Made by a program: the position numbers and the translations under genes. Below, piece after piece: positions 1 to 8,828 of a DNA stretch of 64,000 nt. Positions within the stretch are counted from its first letter, which is position 1; each line of letters opens with the position of its first letter. The DNA comes from Rhodococcus sp. KRD162. GTDB taxonomy: Bacteria; Actinomycetota; Actinomycetes; Mycobacteriales; Mycobacteriaceae. Below the pieces are notes generated by a model. The model ran no database searches. It saw nothing but the letters and a program-made list of their open reading frames with translations, and was not told where the DNA came from. The stretch is taken from contig NZ_JABFAU010000013.1 in the NCBI RefSeq assembly GCF_017168335.1, positions 620,153-684,152 of the forward strand. Direction: 5' to 3'.

Positions 1-567
1 GCGGCAGATGCAGTCGCCACCGCGGCAATGACCGAGCACGCACGCCCCGCGATCGTGGCACTTCGACCTGATTCCCGACGCGAATCGACCACCCTGCACG
101 GTGCGGAACCGTCGGACATCTCGATGCCGGTGACCCGAGCCCGACTCGAGGGCTACCGCGACGCCTGCGTACGTCTCGGTCTCGACTGGGCGGCAGTTCC
201 CACCCTGTTCACCACCCACAACGCACGCGCAGAAGGCGACAGAGCTGCGCGACTGTTGCTGCAAGACGACGTCGTCGACACCTTGTTGGTGATGAGCGAC
301 GAACTCGCCCTCGGGGTACTCGACGCCGCTGCCGCAACCGGAGTCGACATTCCGACGCAACTCGCCATCACCGGGTGGGACGACTCCACCGTTGCAGCGG
401 CTGCGGGGCTGACCACCGTCGCGCAGTCGTTGTTCGACCAGGGCCGCTCGGCCGCACGGTGGGTACTCGGACTCAGCGCCGCGATCGACTCCGCGGCCTG
501 GAGTATCGAGGAGCGCGTGTCCACAGGTCGCCGAAACGGCCCACAAACCGAGACCAACATGGTCTAA
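1..567 (+). CDS. LacI/GalR-family transcriptional regulator, C-terminal part (5' end outside window)
   Basis: The frame is open from base 1 to the stop at 565-567 (188 codons), so the gene starts upstream of the window and the N-terminal helix-turn-helix is not seen. The visible part is the periplasmic-binding-protein-like effector domain of LacI/GalR regulators. It has the stretch VDTLLVMSDELALGVLDAA, then ITGWDD, then LTTVAQSLFDQGRSAARW, which correspond to the family's SDxxAxGxxxA, GxDD and TTVxQ...GxxA signatures. Such proteins bind a small sugar-like ligand and control DNA binding of the N-terminal domain. The ligand and operator cannot be inferred. About 90 bp separate it from the cyclic-di-GMP gene downstream; nothing shows that they are cotranscribed. 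Confidence 0.85.
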   Translation, partial: AADAVATAAMTEHARPAIVALRPDSRRESTTLHGAEPSDISMPVTRARLEGYRDACVRLGLDWAAVPTLFTTHNARAEGDRAARLLLQDDVVDTLLVMSDELALGVLDAAAATGVDIPTQLAITGWDDSTVAAAAGLTTVAQSLFDQGRSAARWVLGLSAAIDSAAWSIEERVSTGRRNGPQTETNMV

Positions 568-660
568 TAGGCGCTAAAAAGGGCATGTTCCCTGTTTATA
601 GCGCAAAAGCAATCTCTTGGGCTACTATGACTCATGGCTGTCCGGCCACGAGGGGGAACA

Positions 661-2019
661 GTGAGCCGAGAGCATGGTGCGCCGCCCCGTCATGTCCCTG
701 ACGCAACAACCCGCTACGACGCCCTCACCGGCCTGCCGAGCCGCGACGAAATCCTGGCCCTCATCACCGCCGAACTCGACAACCGCAGCGCAGACAGTCA
801 CTGCAGTGTGCTGCTGGTCGACATCGACGGATTCCGAGAATTCAACGACGCACTCGGACCCGCCACCGGCGACGCCCTACTGCGTCTGATCGCCGACCGA
901 CTCACCTCATCGCTCCGGCCAGGCGACACCATCGGCCGACTCGCAGGAGACGAATTCGTCGTCATCGCCCGGCGATGCCACTCCATCGCCGCTCGCGCCA
1001 TGGCTGCAGGCTTCGCAAGCGTCTTCGAACCCGCCTTCGAACTGGGCGACCGGCAGCTGACCCTCACGGCCAGCGTCGGAGTCGCCTCCAGCACCGACGC
1101 AGACATCAGCGCAACACAACTGGTCCACAACGCCACCGCAGCCATGCACGCCGCCAAAGCCGTCGGCCGCAACAATCACCACGTCTTCACCGACCAACTG
1201 CACCACACCAACCGAATCCGATTCGACCTCATCGAACGACTACGCGGCATCGCCATGGTCGAACGCGAACTCACGATGGTCTACCAGCCCATCGTCGAAC
1301 TCGCGACAGGACACGTCGTCGGCGCAGAAGCCCTCATCCGCTGGAACCACCCCGAACTGGGCCTGCTGATGCCCGATGCATTCATACCGCTCGCCGAAGA
1401 CGCCGATCTCATCGTCCCGCTGAGCATGTGGATCATCGCCGAAGTTGCGCACACCATCGCCGACTGGCAAGCCAGGGGCATCCACCTCCAAATCGGCGTC
1501 AACGTCAGCCCTGCACACTTCGCCACCGGCACCCTCGCCACCGACGTCATCGATATCGTCGACACCTACCGCATCGAACCCGGTTGCCTGGCACTCGAAC
1601 TCGCCGAATCACAAACACTGCACGACCTCGACGCCGTCCACTACCAACTCCGCGACGTCCAACGCCACGGCGTCCTCATCGCCATCGACGACTTCGGCTC
1701 CGGATTCTCCTCCCTCGAACGACTCGCCACCCTCCCCGTCGACATACTCAAGATCGACAAATCACTCACCCAACACCTCGACAGCGACAACCTCCACCGA
1801 CGCCGAGCCATGACCACGCTCTGCGCAGCCCTGGTAGAAGTCACCACCACACTGGGCAAAGACACCGTCATCGAAGGAATCGAAACCCCCGAACAACTCC
1901 AGATCTGCACCGACATGGGCGTAACCTTCGGCCAAGGACACCTGCTCGGCCGGCCCATGTCCACCGCCGCCCTCGAACAGTTCATCGCCCGACACAGCAC
2001 CCACAGCGAATCCGCATGA
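661..2019 (+). CDS. GGDEF-EAL cyclic-di-GMP turnover protein
   Basis: 452 aa from the GTG at 661, chosen because a GAGGGGG ribosome-binding site lies just before it; an ATG at 634 in the same frame is the alternative. There are no membrane segments. The diguanylate cyclase domain spans about residues 18-180, with AGDEF at 95-99 (first Gly of GGDEF replaced by Ala) and an RPGD motif nine residues upstream that matches the RxxD inhibitory site. The phosphodiesterase domain spans about 200-440: EAL at 223-225, NVSPAHF, ELAES, DDFGSG, KIDKS, EGIE and GQGH are all present, so this half looks catalytically complete. Hence it probably degrades cyclic di-GMP and may also make or sense it; cyclase activity is uncertain. 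The next gene begins at or just after its stop. Confidence 0.93.
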   Translation: MSREHGAPPRHVPDATTRYDALTGLPSRDEILALITAELDNRSADSHCSVLLVDIDGFREFNDALGPATGDALLRLIADRLTSSLRPGDTIGRLAGDEFVVIARRCHSIAARAMAAGFASVFEPAFELGDRQLTLTASVGVASSTDADISATQLVHNATAAMHAAKAVGRNNHHVFTDQLHHTNRIRFDLIERLRGIAMVERELTMVYQPIVELATGHVVGAEALIRWNHPELGLLMPDAFIPLAEDADLIVPLSMWIIAEVAHTIADWQARGIHLQIGVNVSPAHFATGTLATDVIDIVDTYRIEPGCLALELAESQTLHDLDAVHYQLRDVQRHGVLIAIDDFGSGFSSLERLATLPVDILKIDKSLTQHLDSDNLHRRRAMTTLCAALVEVTTTLGKDTVIEGIETPEQLQICTDMGVTFGQGHLLGRPMSTAALEQFIARHSTHSESA

Positions 2020-2033
2020 ACCGAGGACCGAAC

Positions 2034-2453
2034 GTGAAGATCGACAACGAAGTTCAACGCTTCACCGACGCGCCCCGAGCACAACTGTCCACCATCAACC
2101 CCGACGGCACACCGCACCTGGTACCCATCGTGTTCGCCGTCGCACCCACCGGCGACCGCATCGTCACCGCCATCGACTGGAAACCCAAAACAACCCGGAA
2201 ACTCCAACGACTGGACAACATCCGAGCCGACCCGGCCGTCAGCCTCATCATCGACCACTACAGCGACGACTGGTCACAACTGTGGTGGATCCGCGCCGAC
2301 GGAAACGCACACATCGCCGACGCCTCCAGCGACGAAGGCACAGCAGCCATCGACGCCCTCGTTGCGAAATACAGTCAGTATCAAGGGAACAGACCTGGGG
2401 GTCCGGTGATCATCATCGACAAGCTGGCCTGGAGATCCTGGTCGGCTTCCTGA
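2034..2453 (+). CDS. PPOX-class, probably F420-dependent split-barrel protein (Rv0121-like)
   Basis: About 139 aa from GTG 2034, which has GAGGAC six bases upstream; an in-frame ATG at 2016 overlaps the stop of the GGDEF-EAL gene and would add six residues. The sequence has the pyridoxamine-5'-phosphate-oxidase-like split-barrel features: APRAQLSTINPDGTPHLVPI near the N-terminus, then VTAIDWKPKTTRKLQRLDNI and a conserved WW in the middle. It resembles the Rv0121 type of flavin/F420-binding proteins. Members use reduced deazaflavin F420 or flavin; the substrate here is unknown. The tight spacing suggests cotranscription with the upstream cyclic-di-GMP gene. Codons end strongly in C, like those of the upstream gene. 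Confidence 0.8.
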   Translation: MKIDNEVQRFTDAPRAQLSTINPDGTPHLVPIVFAVAPTGDRIVTAIDWKPKTTRKLQRLDNIRADPAVSLIIDHYSDDWSQLWWIRADGNAHIADASSDEGTAAIDALVAKYSQYQGNRPGGPVIIIDKLAWRSWSAS

Positions 2454-2505
2454 CTTCCGCTCCTCCCCCGGCCCTCCTGCCCTCCCGCTCACCTGTCCTC
2501 CCGTT

Positions 2506-2560
2506 CACTCAATGTGACGTCGAGTGGCCTTTTCGACCGTCGATGTCACATCGAGTGGAC
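2506..2560 (+). repeat. Composite intergenic repeat, copy 1
   Basis: Two related units of about 20 bases, CACTCAATGTGACGTCGAGT and TCGATGTCACATCGAGTGG, lie in direct order around a T-rich spacer (CCTTTTCG). The outer ends CACTCAATGTGAC (2506-2518) and GTCACATCGAGTG can pair with one mismatch. The element lies between the PPOX gene and the GNAT gene, both on the plus strand. The same element occurs at 4307, 9893, 37258 and 43484. Confidence 0.85.
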
Positions 2561-2627
2561 TGGCGGCGGGGTGAGTCCGGACCAAAATCGTTCGCCAACG
2601 CACCGGCTAGCCGCCACACTGGTGTGC

Positions 2628-3182
2628 ATGGCTTCTGTACCTCCTGAGTGCACCGAAACCGATCGGCTCGTGCTTCGTCGGGAGTCGATGGACGATGCTG
2701 CGGTCGTCGCCGATGCCATTGCCCGCAATCGTGCTCGGTTACTTCCGTGGATGAGGTGGGTGACGGATCAGGCTACCGAGGTCACGACGCAGGTCGCCCG
2801 CATCGCGGAGGCGGAAGAGCAGTGGGCCACCGGGCAGATGTTCGATTTCGGAATTTTCGACCCTTCCGACGGGTCGTTCTTGGGCAAGATCGGGATGCAC
2901 CGCAGAATCGGCCCGCACGGAATCGAATTGGGATATTGGCTCGATGCCGATGCCGAGGGTCGCGGGGTCATGACCGAGGCCACCGCGACGCTCACGAAGG
3001 TCGCGCTGGAGCTCGACGATATTGACCGAGTCGAAATCCATTGCGATGAAGCAAATCTCAGGAGTCAGGCCGTGCCCAAGAGGCTCGGCTTTGTTCTCGA
3101 CCGAGTCGAGAATCGGCCCATCGCTGCTGCGTCCGAGACCGGCCGCCACATGGTGTGGGTGTATCAGCCGGATTGTCGGTAG
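2628..3182 (+). CDS. GNAT-family N-acetyltransferase (RimJ/RimL-like)
   Basis: 184 aa from ATG 2628; the frame extends further upstream, but the extension runs through the repeat element and looks non-coding. The protein begins CTETDRLVLRRESMDDA, typical of RimJ/RimL-like acetyltransferases. It has FLGKIGMH (strand 4), the acetyl-CoA-binding segment DAEGRGVMTEA (R/QxxGxG/A motif), then VEIHCDEANLRSQAVPKRLGF, the usual CxxxNxxSxxxxxKxGF signature. It should transfer an acetyl group from acetyl-CoA to an amine; the substrate may be a protein N-terminus or a small molecule. Its 3' end overlaps the convergent DUF559-type gene by 19 bases. Confidence 0.88.
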   Translation: MASVPPECTETDRLVLRRESMDDAAVVADAIARNRARLLPWMRWVTDQATEVTTQVARIAEAEEQWATGQMFDFGIFDPSDGSFLGKIGMHRRIGPHGIELGYWLDADAEGRGVMTEATATLTKVALELDDIDRVEIHCDEANLRSQAVPKRLGFVLDRVENRPIAAASETGRHMVWVYQPDCR

Positions 3183-4147
3183 TTCCGATCCGCCAAGGGC
3201 CGCACCGTGACGTTCGGTCGGGCTCGCGCCCTGGCCTGGTCGTAGCGCGCTCGGAGATCGGCGAGCACACGCTCCGGATCGTCACGAACATCGCTCGGCA
3301 AGTGCGTCACGACGATGAGCCCTGCGTTCTGTGCTCGCTCGCGACGCGCAACAGTCGCTCGATGATCCGCGGGTGACAGGTGATACTCGAGCGAATCGAT
3401 TTCCCAGTCCAATGCGACGTCGTCGAGCCAATTGTCCGCGATCAACAGAAACTTGCCGCGCTCGTCGTACACGGCAACGTTGTGTTGCATCGGCGGAAGT
3501 CCGCTGCGCCCGTACAGCTTCTGTGCCTGCGCTTCGGCCACGGAGTGTGCGCCCGCAGCCAATTCTCTCAGCACTCGACGCGGCATCGCAGTTCCACGAG
3601 TACTCCCGGCGTCCAGTTCTTTCATGATCGCGTCGACCGTCGCCGCGCCCCGTTGCACGACGCTCGCAATCAACGCCATGCACTGTTCGGTGTTCTTCAT
3701 CCGTCGGACCGCATCACACAGGCAGCGAACGACAGGCGCGACGCGAAGTCCGGACTTGATCTCCGGGGTGGGCATCCTCCACGTACGTTCTACAGCTGCG
3801 AAACCCACCGACTTGCGATGCTGCGACTCCGGAATGAGTGCAAACGTCTCCTCGAAGGATCCCGATGCGCCCAGGCCATGCAGCGCCAGCCCTGCCCGGC
3901 CGCTGATCACCGCGTCGCGTCCGCAATAGATCGAGACCGCAGTCGCACGTTCGATCGGCGTCAACGACCGGTTCTTCAGAAACACCAACCCGGGAAGCGC
4001 ACGTGCCCAGACGCCACCCGGCAATGTGCGTCGAACGATCGTCTTCGATGCCACCCCCAGCGCAAGCAGATGCGCCGTTCTCACCAAACCGCGATCCGAC
4101 GCGGCCGCGATCGCCTTGGCATCGATTCGTCCACCGCCCCGTTTCAT
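3164..4147 (-). CDS. AbiEi-antitoxin-like N-terminus plus DUF559-type C-terminal protein
   Basis: 327 aa from the ATG at 4147 (start of MKRGGGRIDAK); longer in-frame starts exist but run into unlikely sequence. The N-terminal 60 residues (GLVRTAHLLALGV, then GGVWARALPGLVFL) resemble the winged-helix AbiEi antitoxin-type domain. The C-terminal 100 residues carry LLIADNWLDD and ALDWEIDSLEYH followed by RRERAQNAGLIVV, as in DUF559/very-short-patch-repair-like proteins with a PD-(D/E)XK-type fold. Such stand-alone proteins are common in Rhodococcus and Mycobacterium. No toxin partner gene lies beside it, so a toxin-antitoxin role is not supported. Function unknown. Confidence 0.75.
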   Translation of the reverse strand: MKRGGGRIDAKAIAAASDRGLVRTAHLLALGVASKTIVRRTLPGGVWARALPGLVFLKNRSLTPIERATAVSIYCGRDAVISGRAGLALHGLGASGSFEETFALIPESQHRKSVGFAAVERTWRMPTPEIKSGLRVAPVVRCLCDAVRRMKNTEQCMALIASVVQRGAATVDAIMKELDAGSTRGTAMPRRVLRELAAGAHSVAEAQAQKLYGRSGLPPMQHNVAVYDERGKFLLIADNWLDDVALDWEIDSLEYHLSPADHRATVARRERAQNAGLIVVTHLPSDVRDDPERVLADLRARYDQARARARPNVTVRPLADRNYRQSG

Positions 4148-4210
4148 GCACACGATGATGCGCTGCCGACACGACACGATGCGGACACGTCGACGCAGAA
4201 CAGACTGACC

Positions 4211-4237
4211 TGTGGACAACTCGTGCCCTGTGGACGA
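4211..4237. promoter_or_regulatory. Two DnaA-box-like sites upstream of the DUF559-type gene
   Basis: TGTGGACAA at 4211-4219 is the exact reverse complement of TTGTCCACA, the actinobacterial DnaA box. TGTGGACGA at 4229-4237 has one difference. They are in the same orientation, 18 bases apart, just upstream of the minus-strand gene that starts at 4147. This 303-base gap (4148-4450) also holds repeat copy 2 and the lysX upstream region. Binding is inferred from sequence only. Confidence 0.45.
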
Positions 4238-4306
4238 ATCCCGAATCCAGCGCTGACTCAGCCGCCGAACGCACGCGCTATCGATCGCCCGTCGAGGACC
4301 CACGAG

Positions 4307-4362
4307 GTCCACTCGATGTGACATCGACCGTCGAAAAGGCCACTGTCGGTCACATTGAGTGA
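4307..4362 (-). repeat. Composite intergenic repeat, copy 2 (reverse orientation)
   Basis: Read on the minus strand this is CACTCAATGTGAC ... CCTTTTCGACGG ... GTCACATCGAGTGG, the same arrangement as the copy at 2506. The first unit is diverged in its second half (ACCGACAGTGG). It lies between the divergently transcribed DUF559-type gene and lysX, about 90 bases before the lysX start. Confidence 0.85.
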
Positions 4363-4450
4363 GCCGGGGTGCGGGCAATGGTGAACCGAGTCGGGGTGAC
4401 GGGGATACCGTCTACGTTGCATAGGTGCATTCTGACTTCGGGAGTGAGAC

Positions 4451-7400
4451 ATGACGGCGACAGCAGTTCCCACGGATCGGTCCGGTTCCGCGACTCCGCG
4501 GTCGTTCGTCCCACCCGTGCGCGGTCGGTTGAGTGAGGTTCCGCATATCGCGGGTCTGGTGCTCGGTGTGTTCGCCGTGCTGTTGTTCCTGTGGAGTCTG
4601 TCGCCCACTCTTCGCTATTTGATTCACGCTCCGCGCGAGTACGTCGACAGGTATTACTTCGATGCACCGGATACGAGTTTGTCGTGGGCTCTGGTTGTGG
4701 GGCTGTTGGCGGCGGCGTTGGCGAGTCGCAAGCGCATTGCGTGGTGGTTGCTGACGATCTATCTCGTGTTGTTGGCCCTGACCAATGTCGTCGAAGGCAT
4801 CCAGGACAAGAACGTCAACTCGTGGGTCGCGCTGGCTGTACATGTAGTGGTGGCGGGGGTGTTGATTGCGGCGCGCAAGGAGTTCTACACCCGGGTTCGC
4901 CGCGGTGCGGTGTGGAAGGCACTGGGGGTGCTGGTGCTCGGGGCAGCGGTCGGGACGATCGTCGGTTGGGCTCTGGTGGCGTTGTTCCCTGGTTCGTTGC
5001 AGGAGGGGCAGACGCTTCTGTGGTCGTTCAACCGGGTCACTGCGTTGGCGACCGTGGACAACGAGCAGTTCGACGGCAGGCCCAACGGTTTCGTCAACAC
5101 AGCGCTGGGATTGTTCGGTGCTCTGGCGTTGCTGGGTGCGGTGGTGACGCTGTTCCGTTCGCAGCGGTCGAGCAATGCGCTGACCGGCCGGGACGAGTCG
5201 GCCATTCGCGGTCTGCTCGACAAGTGGGGTGCCGAGGATTCCCTGGGCTACTTCGCAACCCGCCGCGACAAGGGCGTCATCTTCGCCGCCAGCGGCAAGG
5301 CGGCGGTGACGTACCGGGTCGAGGTCGGGGTGTGTCTGGCGAGCGGGGACCCGATCGGCAATCCCGAGGCCTGGCCACACGCGATCTCGGAGTGGCTCGA
5401 CCTGGCCGAGAAGTACGGCTGGACTCCGGCGGTCATGGGGGCGAGCGAGATCGGAGCTACCGCGTACAAGCGGGCCGGCCTCAGCGTCCTCGAACTCGGC
5501 GACGAAGCAATCTTGAGAACCAAAGACTTCAACCTCAATGGACGCGAGATGCGCCCGGTGCGTCAGGCGGTGACGCGGGCTCGCAAAGCGGGTGTCGAGG
5601 TCACCGTGCGTCGTCATCGCGATATTTCGTCGCAGGAGATGTCGGAGATCATTTCCTGCGCGGACGCCTGGCGCGATACCGAGACCGAGCGTGGTTTCTC
5701 GATGGCGTTGGGCCGGTTGGGTGATCCGCTCGATGGCGACTGCCTTCTGGTTCAGGCAGTTCAGGGCGAGAAGGTGATCGGTGTGCTGTCGTTGGTGCCG
5801 TGGGGTCGTACCGGCGCGTCACTGGATCTGATGCGCCGTGATCCGGCGTCGCCCAATGGGGTGATCGAGCTGATGGTGACCGAGCTCACCACCGGTGCGG
5901 ATCATTTCGGCGTCAGCAAGATCTCGCTGAACTTCGCGGTGTTCCGCGCGGCGTTCGAGGAGGGCAGCCGGATCGGAGCGGGGCCGGTACTGCGGATTTG
6001 GCGCAGTGTGTTGGTGTTCTTCTCTCGGTGGTGGCAGCTCGAGGCCCTGTATCGCTCGAATGTGAAGTATCTGCCAGAGTGGGAGCCGCGCTACCTGTGC
6101 TTCGCGGACAATCGGGTGTTGCCCAAGGTCGGCGTCGCATCGGCCATCGCGGAGGGCTTCCTGACGCTGCCGACGTTCCGACGGGCCTCGAAGCACACCG
6201 GATCCCATGTCGCAGTCCCCGCCGCTCTGGCCAACGGGGACGACATCCATCCCGACGGCAGTGGTCCCGACAGTGATCCGGACGAACAGACCCCGGGCCC
6301 GAAGCGCCCTGACCAGGTGCGCGTACGCATGTCCAAGCTCGATCGCCTCCACCGAGACGGGATCGAGGGCTACCCCGTCGCGTATCCGCCGACGCACACC
6401 ATCGAGGACGCGGTGGCGTCGCCGCAGGGCACCACGGTGCGGATCGCCGGACGCATTCTTCGAATCCGGGACTACGGCGGGGTGGCATTCGCCGTAGTGC
6501 GGGATTGGTCGGCCGATATGCAGGTCCTCTTCGACCGCGAACGCGTCGGGCCCTCGATCGAATCCTTCGACGCCGATTTCGATCTCGGTGATCTCATCGA
6601 GGTCAGCGGCACGATCGGGCGCAGCAAACGCGGAGAGCTCTCGCTGCTCGCGGCCGATTGGCGGATGAACGCCAAATGTCTGCATCCGCTGCCGGACAAG
6701 TACCGCGGACTGACCGATCCGGAAGCCCGAGTTCGACAGCGATACGTCGACCTGGCCATCAATCGCGACGCCCGTTCGCTGCTCATCGCACGCTCCAACG
6801 TCGTGAAGTCCTTGCGTGATTCGCTGGGAGAGCGCGGCTACATGGAAGTCGAGACCCCGATCCTGCAGCAGGTCCACGGTGGGGCGAACGCGGCACCGTT
6901 CGTCACCCACATCAACGCCTACAACTTGGATCTGTACCTACGCATCGCGCCGGAGCTGTATCTCAAGCGCCTGTGCGTGGGCGGTATGGAGAAAGTGTTC
7001 GAGATCGGCCGGGTGTTCCGCAACGAGGGAGCGGACTTCAAACACAATCCCGAATTCACGATCCTCGAGGCGTACGAGGCTCACAGCGACTACGAGCGCG
7101 CAATGGTGTTGTGCCGTGAACTGATTCAGCGAGCTGCGGTCGCAGCGCACGGTCGCGAGATCATCCTTCGTCCCGATGGTCCGAACGGCGAGATGATCGA
7201 GATCGACATCTCCGGCGAATGGCCGGTCAAGACACTGCACGGTGCCGTCGCCGAGAAGTTGGGTGTGGCCGTCGAGCCGTCGACTCCTCTGGAAGAACTG
7301 CAGCGCCTGTGCGACGAGAACGAGATTCCCTACGAGAAATCATGGGACGCAGGGGCAGTCGCTCAGGGTATGTACGAGCATCTGGTCGAGGACTTCACCG

Positions 7401-7762
7401 AATTCCCTACCTTCTACAAGGACTTCCCGACGTCGATGTCGCCCCTGACGAGGCCGCACCGCAGCATCCCGGGAGTGGCGGAGAAGTGGGACCTCGTGGC
7501 GTGGGGTGTGGAACTGGGCACCGCATACAGCGAGTTGACCGACCCCGTCGATCAGCGCAACCGACTCACCGAGCAATCCCTGCTGGCGGCAGGCGGTGAT
7601 GAGGAAGCAATGAGCTTGGACGAGGACTTCCTGCAGGCGCTCGAACACGGAATGCCGCCGACCGGCGGCCTCGGCATGGGCGTGGACCGCGTCGTCATGC
7701 TCATCACCGGTGGCAGTATTCGCGAGACTCTGGCGTTCCCACTCGCCAAACCTCGGCAGTGA
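4451..7762 (+). CDS. lysX: Bifunctional lysylphosphatidylglycerol synthetase / lysyl-tRNA synthetase LysX
   Basis: 1103 aa, the usual size for LysX (about 1100). The N-terminal quarter has about six hydrophobic segments between residues 35 and 235. It is followed by the cytosolic lysyl-transferase domain (DUF2156, about 250-550), an OB-fold anticodon-binding domain (about 640-740) and a class II lysyl-tRNA synthetase core. Synthetase signatures seen: [10 protein letters not shown] with GGANAAPF (motif 1 region), [17 protein letters not shown] (motif 2) and [13 protein letters not shown] (motif 3). The enzyme charges tRNA with lysine and transfers the lysine to phosphatidylglycerol, lowering the negative charge of the membrane; in mycobacteria this gives tolerance to cationic peptides. 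ATG 4451 follows GGGAGTGAG. It is probably not the only lysyl-tRNA synthetase of the cell. Confidence 0.96.
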   Translation: MTATAVPTDRSGSATPRSFVPPVRGRLSEVPHIAGLVLGVFAVLLFLWSLSPTLRYLIHAPREYVDRYYFDAPDTSLSWALVVGLLAAALASRKRIAWWLLTIYLVLLALTNVVEGIQDKNVNSWVALAVHVVVAGVLIAARKEFYTRVRRGAVWKALGVLVLGAAVGTIVGWALVALFPGSLQEGQTLLWSFNRVTALATVDNEQFDGRPNGFVNTALGLFGALALLGAVVTLFRSQRSSNALTGRDESAIRGLLDKWGAEDSLGYFATRRDKGVIFAASGKAAVTYRVEVGVCLASGDPIGNPEAWPHAISEWLDLAEKYGWTPAVMGASEIGATAYKRAGLSVLELGDEAILRTKDFNLNGREMRPVRQAVTRARKAGVEVTVRRHRDISSQEMSEIISCADAWRDTETERGFSMALGRLGDPLDGDCLLVQAVQGEKVIGVLSLVPWGRTGASLDLMRRDPASPNGVIELMVTELTTGADHFGVSKISLNFAVFRAAFEEGSRIGAGPVLRIWRSVLVFFSRWWQLEALYRSNVKYLPEWEPRYLCFADNRVLPKVGVASAIAEGFLTLPTFRRASKHTGSHVAVPAALANGDDIHPDGSGPDSDPDEQTPGPKRPDQVRVRMSKLDRLHRDGIEGYPVAYPPTHTIEDAVASPQGTTVRIAGRILRIRDYGGVAFAVVRDWSADMQVLFDRERVGPSIESFDADFDLGDLIEVSGTIGRSKRGELSLLAADWRMNAKCLHPLPDKYRGLTDPEARVRQRYVDLAINRDARSLLIARSNVVKSLRDSLGERGYMEVETPILQQVHGGANAAPFVTHINAYNLDLYLRIAPELYLKRLCVGGMEKVFEIGRVFRNEGADFKHNPEFTILEAYEAHSDYERAMVLCRELIQRAAVAAHGREIILRPDGPNGEMIEIDISGEWPVKTLHGAVAEKLGVAVEPSTPLEELQRLCDENEIPYEKSWDAGAVAQGMYEHLVEDFTEFPTFYKDFPTSMSPLTRPHRSIPGVAEKWDLVAWGVELGTAYSELTDPVDQRNRLTEQSLLAAGGDEEAMSLDEDFLQALEHGMPPTGGLGMGVDRVVMLITGGSIRETLAFPLAKPRQ

Positions 7763-7860
7763 CTGGACAGCAGCCGCGGCAGGAACCGGTCCGCGTGGAC
7801 GCGATCGCCTACCGAGTGGAACCGTCGAAGGCCGTTACGCCGTCGACCATCACGCAGTAG
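7759..7860 (+). CDS. Possible 33-codon ORF coupled to lysX
   Basis: A GTG at 7759 overlaps the lysX stop (GTGA). It opens a 33-codon frame, beginning [16 protein letters not shown] and ending at TAG 7858-7860. The overlap geometry is typical of translational coupling, but the peptide matches no family I recognise and has no hydrophobic segment. It may be chance in high-GC sequence. Confidence 0.25.
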   Translation: MTGQQPRQEPVRVDAIAYRVEPSKAVTPSTITQ

Positions 7861-7865
7861 GACAT

Positions 7866-7881
7866 TGTTTCCCGTGAAACA
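7866..7881. promoter_or_regulatory. parS-like site (15 of 16 bases)
   Basis: TGTTTCCCGTGAAACA differs from the ParB-binding consensus TGTTTCACGTGAAACA at one central base, so it is no longer fully palindromic. It covers the start region of the hydrolase gene. It lies about 49 kb from oriC on the side away from the two parS sites at 62.7 and 63.4 kb. Confidence 0.55.
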
Positions 7882-8728
7882 TCCACCGGGCCGGTTCGTC
7901 GAGGTAGACGGTCAGCGATTGCATGTGTACGTCCGCGGCGACGGACCGCCGATCGTGTTGTGCGGCGGTCTCGGCAGCAATTGGTTCGACTGGCAGGACA
8001 CCGTCGACGTTCTCGCCGCCGATCACCGCGTCGTCGTCCTCGACCGGCCCGGATTCGGACTCAGCGATCCGCTTCCCACCGGTGCCGCCCCCACGGTGCG
8101 CGGCGAAGCCGACCGCATCATCGCAGTTCTCGACGAACTCGACATCACGGAAACAGCCGTCGTCGTCGGCCACTCGATTGCCGGTTTCTACACCGAAGCC
8201 GTCGCCCGGATGTACCCGTCGCGCATCCGAGGTGTGCTGCTCCTCGATTCCAGCGCCGACTCCGACCCCCGACGCATCATCCCGGCATCGGTGCGCGTCC
8301 GTGCGGCACACCTCATCTCCGCTGCGCTGAGTCGAACGGGCGTACAGCGACTCCTCGGACCACACGTGCGCAGGGTGCTCAACCAGGCGATCCCACCGAA
8401 CGGCACACCGCAGGAGACACTCGACTGGGTGGACGAAATCTACCGACGGCCCAGCTATCTCACCGCCGCGCTGGTCGAGGACCTGGTCTATCCGGATCTC
8501 GTCGACGAACTCGAGCGCATCCGCACCCGATTCGAGCTCGACGTTCCCGTCACCGTTGCCGTCGCGCACACCGGCCGGCCATCGCCCTGGGGTGCCCGAT
8601 GGATCCGAACCCAACGCAGACTCGCCGACTACCTCCGAGCCGACTTCACCGTCGTCGCACCCGCACATCACCACGCCATGATCGACAAGCCCGCCGAGGT
8701 CGCAGCCCTCATCACCGAACTGGTGTGA
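7874..8728 (+). CDS. Alpha/beta-fold hydrolase
   Basis: 284 aa from GTG 7874 (MKHPPGRFVEVDG); a TTG at 7865 would add three residues but lies within the parS-like palindrome. The fold shows the oxyanion-hole region VLCGGLGSNWFDW, the DRPGFGLSD motif, the nucleophile elbow GHSIAG with Ser101, and a His cluster at 265-267 (AHHHAMID) that can supply the catalytic histidine. This is a serine hydrolase of the epoxide hydrolase/haloperoxidase-like group. The substrate cannot be told. It follows lysX by about 110 bases on the same strand. Confidence 0.88.
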   Translation: MKHPPGRFVEVDGQRLHVYVRGDGPPIVLCGGLGSNWFDWQDTVDVLAADHRVVVLDRPGFGLSDPLPTGAAPTVRGEADRIIAVLDELDITETAVVVGHSIAGFYTEAVARMYPSRIRGVLLLDSSADSDPRRIIPASVRVRAAHLISAALSRTGVQRLLGPHVRRVLNQAIPPNGTPQETLDWVDEIYRRPSYLTAALVEDLVYPDLVDELERIRTRFELDVPVTVAVAHTGRPSPWGARWIRTQRRLADYLRADFTVVAPAHHHAMIDKPAEVAALITELV

Positions 8729-8828
8729 GCTACTCGAATCGACGCACGTAACGTGTGTCACCGAGCCCGCAGCCCAAGACCCGAGCCGAAGCTCGGCGAT
8801 GGCGCGGTAGCACGAGAGGAAATTGAAG

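Noticed and set aside
975..2015. Long Arg/His/Pro-rich frame overlapping the GGDEF-EAL gene
   Set aside because: The part before 2016 is a shadow of the GGDEF-EAL frame; only the C-terminal PPOX part from 2016/2034 is a real gene.
3380..4321. Plus-strand frame opposite the DUF559-type gene
   Set aside because: The minus-strand frame has recognisable domains; the plus-strand frame is Arg/Cys-rich and lacks any.
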